Part shown: piece by piece, positions 25,601-29,443 of the stretch
How the letters are laid out: every line of letters begins with the position of its first letter
Position numbering within the stretch: position 1 is the stretch's first letter
Notes under the pieces: model-generated
Told to the model about the DNA's origin: nothing
What the model saw: the letters and a program-made list of their open reading frames with translations, nothing else
Databases searched by the model: none
Made by a program: the position numbers and the translations under genes
From: JBHIYN01 sp041984235
GTDB lineage: Bacteria > Pseudomonadota > Gammaproteobacteria > Ga0077536
NCBI GenBank assembly: GCA_041984235.1
Contig: JBHIYN010000009.1
Location: forward strand, 226,352-290,351
Length of the DNA stretch: 64,000 bases
Direction of reading: 5' to 3'

Positions 25601-28549
25601 GCGATGAAATCGAATCCCGGCCTGTCGGATGGCGCGGCTCTGCGCCGGGTGTTGCAGGAGAAGGGTCACGACGGCGTCATCTTCAAGGATACGTTGGCCG
25701 ATTCGAGAGATGGCATACCGGCGACCTGGGCGGTGCCGTTCGGTCCTGAGAAGATCAAGTCCGCTACCGGCAACCGCGGCACCTTCGATGCCGGCAACCC
25801 TGACATCCGCTTTGCGCGCCAGCGTCCGAACCAGCCGCCCATCGAGGACGCGCCGGAGATTGAGGACTCACTGTTCACGCGCGCTCGCGCCGCCGTCGAG
25901 CCCTACGTCGACACGTTCCGCCATCAGGCGCAGGACAAGTTCCACTTCCTCCGAAAGGCCCAGCAGCAGGCGATGCAGGAGCGCGGCGTTGATGCCCTGC
26001 CGGAGTCGGAGGACGCCTACCTGGCCGAGCTCCGCTACCACGGCATGACCGGCGCCGAGATCGAGGACTTCCAGACCGAGCACGTCGACCCGTTGCTCGA
26101 GGTCATCCAGAAGAGCGGCATCGAAGTCGAGAAGGTCGATCAGTACCTTCATGCCCGCCACGCCCCGGAGGCGAACGCGCAGCTGCGGAAGATCAACCCG
26201 ACCGAGGAAGAGCTCGAGGAACGCCGCGTCGAGGCGGCGCAGAAGATGGACCTGGCGCTGCTGGCGCGGCTGTCTACCCAGCCGCCGTACCAGGGCGACA
26301 ACACCGCGCTTTCCGGCATGTCGGACGCGGAGGCGGCCGAGGTCATCGCCGCGGCCCGCGCGGCCGGCGATCTGCCGGTGCTGGAGGATATCGCCCGCCG
26401 GGTCGACGCCATCACGGCGATGCGCCGGCGCCTGCTCGAGGAATCCGGGCTGGAGACCAAGGCGACCATCGCGACGTGGGAGGACACCTACGAGCACTAC
26501 GTGCCGTTGAAGCGCGAGCACAAGGGCCGGGCGCTGCCGCGCCGCGGATCCGGCTACGACACCCGCGGCAAGGAGAAGCGCCGGGCCGGCTCGAACAAGG
26601 CTGTCGTGCACGTGCTTGCCAACGTCATCGCCCAGCACGAGGCGACCATCCTGCGCGCGAACAAGGCCAAGGTCGGCCAGGCGTTCCTCGAGTTCGCCCG
26701 CAACAACCCGAACCCCGATCTCTACGAGGTCGACCGGATCGAGTACAAGCCGCAGTTCACGGCCGACGGGCTGGTCCGTTACCGCCCCGATCCGGGCTTC
26801 GTCCTCGCCGATAACGTGTTCGTCGTCCGGCAGGGCGGTGTCGAGCACGCCATCACGTTCAACGACGAGCACCCGGACGCCATGCGGATCGCGGGCGCGC
26901 TCAAGAACCTGGGCGCGAACGATGCCGGCGTGCTGGTCCGGGCGCTGAACAAGTTCACCCGCTGGCTGGCGCTGGTCAACACCGGCGCCAATCCGGAGTT
27001 CATCATCTCGAACTTCGTCCGCGACATTCAGACCGCCGGCTACAACCTCTCCGCGACCGACGCGGACAAGTTGAAGTGGACCATCATCGGCGACGTCGGC
27101 AAGGCCTGGCGCGGGATCCGGCAGTGGCAGAAGGGGGAGCGTGGCTCGGAGTGGGCGCAGCAGTTCGACGCCTTCCGCAAGGCCGGGGCCCAGACCGGAT
27201 GGCTGCAGAGCTACCGTGACATCGAAGATCGCGAGAAGGCGCTCAAGGACAAGATCCGCGATATGGGCGACGGCAAGCCGGCCAAGGTGAAGCGCGCACT
27301 GCTCGGCCTCGAGAAGTTCATCGAGCACCACAACACCGCCGTCGAGAACGCGATCCGGCTGTCGACGTTCAAACACGCGATGGCCAACGGTATGACCGAG
27401 GCGCAGGCGGCACGGCTCGCCAAGGAGCTCACGGTCAACTTCAACCGCCGCGGCAACAGCGGCGAGATGCTGAACGCGCTCTACCTGTTCTTCAATGCGT
27501 CCATTCAGGGCCAGGCGCTCATCCTGCGGTCACTGACGCGGAGCTCGAAGGTCCGTAAGCTGGCCGTCGCGACCATCATCGGCGCCGCCATCCTCGATAT
27601 CTGGAACCGGGCGATGGGGGACGACGACGACGAGAACCGCTACGACTCGGACGCCATGCGGTACACCAAGGACCGCAACCTCGTCGTCATGCTGCCCGGC
27701 GGGGACTACATCAAGATCCCCCTGCCGTGGGGTTACAACGTGTTCCACGTCCTCGGCCAGGTGGTCGGCGAGGCACTGACCCGGCCCGACTTCCGCCCGG
27801 AGGCGGGCGCGACCCGGATCGTCGGTGCCGCCGTCGACGCGTTCAATCCGATTGGCGGTTCGAACTCCCTGTTGCAGTTCATCTCGCCGACCGTCGTCGA
27901 CCCGATCGCGCAGTGGTACGAGAACAAGGACTGGGCCGGCCGGCCGCTGCGTCCGAGCGGTAACCCCTTCGGCGTCGACAAGCCACAGTCACAGATGTAC
28001 TGGGGCTCGGTGCGGCCGATGTCGCGCTGGGTTACCGATCAACTCAACCAGTTGACTGGCGGCGACGAGATCCGCCCCGGGCTGATCGATATCTCGCCGG
28101 AGGCCCTGGACCTCATCTACGACACGGTTACCGGCGGCGCTGGCCGCTTCGTGGCCGATAGCGGTTCGACGCCATGGAAGGTGGCCAAGGGCGAGGCAGT
28201 GGAGTCCTACGAGATCCCGGTGCTGCGCAAGCTGTACGGTCGTCCCGGTCTCGGCCAGGCGTCACAGGACTACTACCGCAACCGCGACGCCGTCGCGCTG
28301 TCGGTGGCCCAGCTGCGCCACTACCAGAACGACCCGGAGAAGGTCCGTGAGATCCAGGCCGAGTACGGGGACGAACTCCGGCTCCGTGGCCTGATGAAGA
28401 TCACCGAGCGGCAGTTGAAGCGGCTGCGGAAGGCCCGCGACGCGGCCACGGAGCGCGAGCAGCGCCGGAAGGTCGAAGAGCAGATGAAGGCGGTCATGGA
28501 CCGCTTCAATCAGCAGTATTTCCGCGCTACGACTCGCGAAGCCGCGTGA
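13643..28549 (+). CDS. giant polyvalent phage protein: methyltransferase, SNF2 helicase, ADP-ribosyltransferase, LPD38-like end (DarB-like)
   Basis: At 4968 residues this is far longer than P1 DarB (about 2,250). Order: N-terminal LIGRAR motif and Gly/Ala helices (1-350); inorganic-pyrophosphatase-like polyvalent domain (about 558-700, GHDKDHVDIFV); several SH3-like modules (about 937-1000, 1346-1460); a small GDTRPHKDRIKAIGG domain (1112-1170); a DarB-associated helical domain (1500-1570, IEGGARAFAEFSKRM); N6-adenine methyltransferase with FEPGMGVG (1796-1802) and NPPF (1862-1865); SNF2 helicase with Walker A GAGKT (2557-2561), DEAH (2722-2725) and QRIGRGLRQ (3075-3083); zincin-like HEVGVH (3514-3519); GNAT-like segment (3650-3763); ADP-ribosyltransferase (about 3825-4060); LPD38-like C-terminus (4073-4968). 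Known relatives are packaged, injected and protect phage DNA from restriction. Two linkers overlap out-of-frame ORFs. Confidence 0.85.
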   Translation: MPFDPNTARPLGGGFDAASAKPAPAAPAPAKAGIVTQTRNALSNATGGLIGRARAARSETAPQGQFDPKTATIPRAAPTSRPNVSRDIGTVATDIGAKAAAGANMLVSNLGDVYGLATGDTDNIASEQGRSGREFWEARVSPELKALEADRQARIDSADGEFAKAGTALWETLRSPSLLSAFLAEQAPMLVPSAVAGRGAGLIGRAMGASPRAAGAAGTGAAVAVGAAQQGADAGSGAYERLLALPDDLWSQNADYQALVAQGIAPEQAKQQAALDLSRNAAVASALESGALNLLPGARILERALAGAGGRTGGRLANAAKGFVGESAQEGLEEAGGQFAGNLAVGAVDPAQDPTAGVGEAGGLGAAAGPFGALAGAVEPVQEQAPRPAPRTTGATPTVRTGDVLPPEPTKTDVDQVIEATARDEIIPVRPRGLIADQRAKAQPDTGPRQITDQSPTGANIDVRAPSVEMVDAARPPAEGIAQRAGRELTERYERERDARPPASNIEVEEQAPEALDAAYPPDGITVNEDALDEFGVETVEPAAPIDAIADEAATSPKNDLPEPSEAQKDAGNYTKGHHRLAGMDLSIENPAGSSRRPEWPPLKAHYGYIKGTVGHDKDHVDIFVRPGTPDEWTGPVYVVNQTNADGSFDEHKAMFGYDSREAAEQGYLDQYEQGWDRYTDIVEMPQDAFKAWAYDSSKAGPAGGPAGATQGEGATTDTPAPDTRDPGDESALDSEFDRAAYVRELEDDLTRLRQQADTLDDLLKQDQPADERARTEQRRETVGEAIERVKADLRAYAPQEDEPKKKQVPETTKETPAKDAAPSVPAKRGQLFIDWYGRRHPVEDFADAQAKWDRFRTESGGGGSEIGEAKVVDQNGETVARISYNGRIWEPGEGGKEIVIPGQAERGLTEESRARSDEAAAQARAETKELPAATGEFNEGDRVVIGNDHPNKDFRGRHGVVTKADKVRTIQIQVFGGRAPVQDDYRDYTVRTDAGAELSALRDKDLRPETGSAPEVTPDIEVEGKFYQPEAVLRVAEVSRKNAEGSRDREARARKPEKKAAHRRSAEAADQRAARYQAAFDAWAAEHPEAAAPLRKAPEPPPTAAPVATAGGVLRVEDYSDKAIIVRGDTRPHKDRIKAIGGALWNRKAGGWIFKQAKRAEVERALADLLSGQIQSSEDAKPPSRSRTEIGVNRDGNPVSVDEQGVRWVTKEGVRQSEPGTVIGRSGPNFQFRSDPVRRPDEFKTVDELAAERTAGATDAVTGRKADVIDGSVGDLKLIGYPSQGGRQNIAQFKVNRDGTASKLKYLAENAQDRALADAAYAEWVTENDKRRTVRAREAQRASFKIGQRVVPIRDRDVLPSGEITHITTASDGRQMFRVGDSNQHFRAEDYALADEPRTVGRPFRLGDKVRYRTGFNKGTFTVYDYSTEDGGKVKFHEDQPKIWKNAMDFVRVEDDPQANVSPAAPAAAPQSSAPAPAFGATNTVFTEDAADRARALLKAKLGNLNTGLDPEVIQAGITLAGYYIEGGARAFAEFSKRMIADLGEGARPYLRSWYEGVRYYPGFDARDMTSAAEIDAILEAGAPETDDGLQDPLPDSDAGAEPDDVSRAPEERAAGRAPAGEERGGAPAATGSDRGAEEGPADRAAEKPQRAPRSGRAGPRDADRVPDGPARNYLIEPGALQEGRGWAQKARDNLRAIEIARDLEASGRHANAEEQAALALYVGWGGMSGAFPDTQGAYGKGFEKIGPQIRDLLTDREYETARRSIQYAHYTSESVIRAMWDAASQLGFKGGRVFEPGMGVGHFAGMMPAEIAASTEYAGLELDHTTARIARLLYPKWGVRQDDFTRAPLPENAYDLVIGNPPFADIAIKSDPKYAAHGFLLHDYFFAKSLDAVRPGGLLMFISSAGTMNKQSAAARAYLAERADLVGAIRLPSSAFKKNAGTEVTTDIIILRKHDDTPYQGHDFVESAPVTLPDKDGKPRDGYSNTYFESHPEMVLGEQGFFDKLYEGRYGVRPRPGQDLEADMNAAIARLPRDVMGEPHDAPSDIDFATTEKKDGSYYLREDGTLMQHSDGVGRPVEQRGKGVTGGKSKAEIERIRGLIPIRDALRAVYSFDLAQDTKNAAAARERLNEAYDAFVKRFGPINKADIKFRRPSRVQAENARTEAREEARYAGRTFEEGSFDPRPLIAAGESLATISRLRMEAREAALKAGQPWDEGTFDPDDMPDLVVDKRPNADPFIDDPEVYRLRAIEDYDDDKGTGKKGLVFFESVLSKEKAPEIRNAGDAMLYVLNRHGFPDLDEIAKLAGSTRDEVLAELGNNLFEIPGRPGVYETRDDYLSGNVRAKLEAAKAAAETNPRLRKNVDALEAVQPTPLPPAMISANLGMPWIPTEVIEQFATEELGLERATVRFVPKLGDWTVDGDSKSAAAVSTYGTERMDATRILQHNLNRTQIKIYDTWRDSDGTHSVLNEKATQAALQKAAEIKHRFGDWIYRDQDRADRLADLYNAQYNNIRAWEGDGSYLTTPGVAANWSWRPHQLRVIARIIRKGNTYMAHAVGAGKTSASIGSVMEMRRLGLIKKPMFAVPNHMLAQFTKEFYEQYPLARIAVADERRFHTDRRKQFIADVASRELDAIIITHSSFGMIPLSSEFQDSIIKEEIDNLREILAELGDREWGEESETRITRKRVEKQIERLEQRLSGAMRSRKDQVFTFEEMGVDFLVVDEAHEFRKLDFATKIGHIKGISAEGAQKSMDLYSKLRYLRTLNPDRHAVLMSGTPITNTMAELYSVSRYLQEDELAARGLGAFDAWAAAYGDTVDALEQDPAGGYKTQSRFASFVNVPELSAMVRQVMDVVTSSQLSQYVTRPAIKGGKRRLEVAGRSDAFKSYQQDLAYRMHMIELRKGPPKKGDDILLNVINDGRHAAIDMRFVIPDIGKTDPESKLDRLVEEVYRIWQDTKDQAFYRPLASGKYSDEPVMTGPATQMIFANLGIGDAREFNTYRYIIAELVARGVPRSEIVDIRDAKTQAARQRVFNDMNEGKVRVLIGSTSKMATGVNAQRRLVAIHNLDPLWYPADDEQRIGRGLRQGNMNREIEIVDYSTDGSYDSQMWALMEKKARFIEGFFRGDPTMRTMDDLGESSQYAQAKAMTTADPRIIELTELRQELEMEELRRASAATEAYQARRHVENARATIASATKAIAQYEGYIKQRVDITGDNFYGQIGDTLYKDRDEFVKGMNAALREAGEARVAKAGEDGKSRDVEMALGDLGGFRLTAEISTSREIARDKDGQAIQKEEGGKLRTQYKVVYQAHVYLNWDKSHHEWISGRGGKGVLENLETAIASLEDRIADRRDQIKKAEKAIADFTPRTEQKYDGDAKIAELTDKVRAIEAELTAEQAEAEAAIEANQGEEPDEDDGVRYARAMPSFYRQSGLSVDTAAAYLKSKIGPDAYRKLVESGVIRVSQATDGRLARNVRAAMADGDIVYGYTDDDTTHLIADNLNTAGVPVGSTEDAYGIFLHEVGVHYGMEAFLGRKQFVRLKRSVMRAAQSGADTPLARAARKARGRVVEGTKKGHVAEETLAWLVTDHANHTLPLVRQIMAAIRAFLVRLGWTSAANPDALVVLARGAAMRAAGRRRTDAATLALAADTMFARRIEDYAWSEVIETDAGPWYVGRDISLIPAGVEGAGQWGDGSILLAIDTYTQERLAKVIVGRDGTDIHTLYGLYSDAPRSGAGRRIVKALTANATGPLKIDSIVRDAQQFWLKVGAHNHVRENDSLNAEITRESFRRAEEEARRQGAARDPADPDGGPAGDEEGQQAVGGTRFARARVTDTPAFRHWFGDSKVVDESGEPQVMYHGTDPESRGDFTRFRMGQTEGDAFQLALSGIGPGFFTDRPRQASTFGDFIIPAYLSLQNPAVFETDMQAFAAYVQAEDVVDFFNADTEEMTDGQYLQWARENRDRVAEFKAAKKIRAAWWEGQNDAFNQVIAAAEEAMKSNPGLSDGAALRRVLQEKGHDGVIFKDTLADSRDGIPATWAVPFGPEKIKSATGNRGTFDAGNPDIRFARQRPNQPPIEDAPEIEDSLFTRARAAVEPYVDTFRHQAQDKFHFLRKAQQQAMQERGVDALPESEDAYLAELRYHGMTGAEIEDFQTEHVDPLLEVIQKSGIEVEKVDQYLHARHAPEANAQLRKINPTEEELEERRVEAAQKMDLALLARLSTQPPYQGDNTALSGMSDAEAAEVIAAARAAGDLPVLEDIARRVDAITAMRRRLLEESGLETKATIATWEDTYEHYVPLKREHKGRALPRRGSGYDTRGKEKRRAGSNKAVVHVLANVIAQHEATILRANKAKVGQAFLEFARNNPNPDLYEVDRIEYKPQFTADGLVRYRPDPGFVLADNVFVVRQGGVEHAITFNDEHPDAMRIAGALKNLGANDAGVLVRALNKFTRWLALVNTGANPEFIISNFVRDIQTAGYNLSATDADKLKWTIIGDVGKAWRGIRQWQKGERGSEWAQQFDAFRKAGAQTGWLQSYRDIEDREKALKDKIRDMGDGKPAKVKRALLGLEKFIEHHNTAVENAIRLSTFKHAMANGMTEAQAARLAKELTVNFNRRGNSGEMLNALYLFFNASIQGQALILRSLTRSSKVRKLAVATIIGAAILDIWNRAMGDDDDENRYDSDAMRYTKDRNLVVMLPGGDYIKIPLPWGYNVFHVLGQVVGEALTRPDFRPEAGATRIVGAAVDAFNPIGGSNSLLQFISPTVVDPIAQWYENKDWAGRPLRPSGNPFGVDKPQSQMYWGSVRPMSRWVTDQLNQLTGGDEIRPGLIDISPEALDLIYDTVTGGAGRFVADSGSTPWKVAKGEAVESYEIPVLRKLYGRPGLGQASQDYYRNRDAVALSVAQLRHYQNDPEKVREIQAEYGDELRLRGLMKITERQLKRLRKARDAATEREQRRKVEEQMKAVMDRFNQQYFRATTREAA
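18408..18671 (+). CDS. putative nested gene in an alternate frame of the giant gene
   Basis: An 87-residue helical protein (MDFKIPYLTAMREQSPTMF..., positions 1-19 shown) lies in the +1-shifted frame across the linker between the DarB-associated helical domain and the methyltransferase. Hand-counted GC at third codon positions is about 90% in this frame but about 42% in the giant frame, whose translation here is Ala/Gly/Asp/Arg/Pro-rich and disordered. The stop coincides with the point where the methyltransferase domain and high GC3 resume in the giant frame. An in-frame TTG at 18381 gives a nine-residue extension; GGAG at 18389-18392 lies 15 bases before the ATG. The pattern 'L..SGQL..HL.EK..EAH' recalls small TnpV-like helical proteins, but I cannot assign a function. 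Confidence 0.6.
   Translation: MDFKIPYLTAMREQSPTMFRELQKSGQLDAHLQEKSAEAHRLLRDLTAGLKKDPRTGLPRNRNELHAAEEQVRATLIEFPTAPLETT
24936..25085 (+). CDS. putative second nested small gene in the giant gene
   Basis: A 49-residue ORF in the same relative frame shift as the one at 18408. It has GGAG (24923-24926) nine bases before its ATG. The product is basic, Pro-rich in the middle (KVPPGIPPIPMAVRRAMKK) and without membrane segments. GC at third positions is about 86% here against about 55% in the giant frame, whose translation is disordered (EEARRQGAARDPADPDGG). The stop falls just where the giant frame resumes with GGTRFAR ahead of the ADP-ribosyltransferase domain. Confidence is lower than for the first nested ORF because it is short. 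Confidence 0.5.
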   Translation: MSVKTTPSTPKSLASLSAEQRKKLADKVPPGIPPIPMAVRRAMKKASKP

Positions 28550-28733
28550 CGCGCGCGGCGCGGCTGCCGTAGTACCAGGCGCCGGCGGCGGGGTCTCGGT
28601 TGATCTCGGTGTACCACCAATCGACGGGTCCACGTCGGCGGTGGTACCAGCAGTCGAAGGCGATTCGGGCGAGAAAGAAAAGCCCCACAACGGCGATCCA
28701 GAGCAGGACGAATCCGCCGCCGGCGGTCGTCAT
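28527..28733 (-). CDS. small single-pass membrane protein at the prophage right end
   Basis: A 68-residue protein on the strand opposite the virion genes. It has one N-terminal transmembrane helix (residues about 7-26, GFVLLWIAVVGLFFLARIAF) and a short basic/aromatic cytoplasmic or periplasmic tail (RGPVDWWYTEINRDPAAGAWYYG). Its ATG overlaps the stop of the gene at 28730-29002 by four bases, so both form one operon. Its last 23 bases overlap the 3' end of the giant gene in convergent orientation. Candidates are a lysis accessory protein or a lysogenic-conversion membrane protein; neither is proven. Confidence 0.6.
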   Translation of the reverse strand: MTTAGGGFVLLWIAVVGLFFLARIAFDCWYHRRRGPVDWWYTEINRDPAAGAWYYGSRAARVTRLRES

Positions 28734-29002
28734 TGGTACGTCCGGCGGTCGGGCGGGCGCCGCCCCTGCTCTGACTCGATCAGGTTGAGCAGGGTGTCCA
28801 CGCGCCGCCGCTCGTCCGCGGCGCGCCGGCGGCGCTCCGTCTCGAGTTCGGCGGCGCGGTCGGTGTCGGCCCGCGTGGCGTTCTGGGTCGCCTGGCGCGA
28901 GGCGCGCATCGACTCCCACACGCTGTTGCCCAGGAGCTCTCCGGCGCCGACGTCGTGCGCAGTCATCGCGGCGATGGTCAGGAGCGCGGCGCGGGTGAGC
29001 AT
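28730..29002 (-). CDS. small secreted coiled-coil protein at the prophage right end
   Basis: A 90-residue protein read from the ATG at 29002, which begins with a signal-peptide-like stretch (MLTRAALLTIAAMTAHDVGAG, residues 1-21, the first 20 or so being the signal). The rest is a highly charged helix (about residues 45-75, alternating R and E) ending Gly/Arg/Pro-rich. A 26-residue N-terminal extension to 29080 is open but would hide the signal peptide, so I prefer 29002. Coupled by ATGA overlap to the downstream membrane protein gene. Secreted coiled coil plus small membrane protein resembles spanin-like or periplasmic accessory pairs, but no family match is claimed. Confidence 0.55.
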   Translation of the reverse strand: MLTRAALLTIAAMTAHDVGAGELLGNSVWESMRASRQATQNATRADTDRAAELETERRRRAADERRRVDTLLNLIESEQGRRPPDRRTYQ

Positions 29003-29112
29003 GGGGCGGAAGGCTACGCGCGTTCTTGGGCCCCGGCAAACGTGCAAGATGTTGCAGACTCGACCGCTGTATACAGGCACGCTGTCAGTCCGGTGGCCGG
29101 TCCAGGCAACTG

Positions 29113-29180
29113 TATATTCGGATCGCGCTTATCGAATATTCGGAATGAATTCGGAACGCGTATCGAGCAGTGCGATAAGC
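29113..29180 (+). repeat. direct and inverted repeats beside the attachment site
   Basis: ATTCGGA occurs three times (29116-29122, 29138-29144, 29149-29155), spaced 22 and 11 bp, i.e. in helical phase. An 8-bp inverted repeat (GCTTATCG 29127-29134 with CGATAAGC 29173-29180) frames them. The stretch is AT-rich in a GC-rich context and sits 12-80 bp from the tRNA 3' end. This arrangement looks like arm-type integrase or excisionase binding sites, or an operator. Confidence 0.5.
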
Positions 29181-29191
29181 CACTGATTGGA

Positions 29192-29215
29192 TGGCTCCCC
29201 GGGACGGGCTCGAAC
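29192..29215. other. probable right prophage attachment site in the tRNA-Asn 3' end
   Basis: The boundary between phage-like and chromosomal genes falls at the tRNA 3' end. Exact core length cannot be seen because the partner copy lies outside the window. Confidence 0.45.
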
Positions 29216-29267
29216 CGCCGACCTAGTGATTAACAGTCACCCGCTCTACCGACTGAGCTACCGGGGA
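29192..29267 (-). tRNA. tRNA-Asn (anticodon GTT)
   Basis: A 76-nt cloverleaf on the minus strand, closely resembling other bacterial tRNA-Asn, with acceptor stem TCCCCGG/CCGGGGA, anticodon GTT in loop CTGTTAATC, TTCGAGC T-loop and an encoded CCA. Its 3' end faces the prophage, the standard geometry of tRNA attachment sites: integration leaves the tRNA intact. The left copy of the repeat is not in the window. Confidence 0.97.
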
Positions 29268-29284
29268 GTAGCAGAGAGCGGCGT

Positions 29285-29313
29285 ATGGTACTGACCGCCC
29301 CGATCCGGGTCAA
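29285..29313 (-). promoter_or_regulatory. sigma-70-type promoter of tRNA-Asn
   Basis: On the minus strand, -35 TTGACC (29308-29313) and -10 TACCAT (29285-29290) are separated by 17 bp. Transcription would start about ten bases before the tRNA 5' end. Confidence 0.6.
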
Positions 29314-29443
29314 TTCCGCAAGGGAGCGCAGGGACAAGCCCCGCAGCCGTTCCTGGCAGCGCCGGGAACACCGGTCGCACCTATCGGTCAGGTAAACTGC
29401 GCGTTTCTCCGCGCGATACCCGGCCCAAGCCTGTACCAGCCCC

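Noticed and set aside
1..29191. N4-type virion RNA polymerase suggested by the capsid family and the giant gene
   Set aside because: The giant protein has methyltransferase, helicase and ADP-ribosyltransferase motifs and no recognisable RNA polymerase signature.
29268..29443. LexA (SOS) box before uvrB
   Set aside because: No CTG-N10-CAG with flanking match was found.
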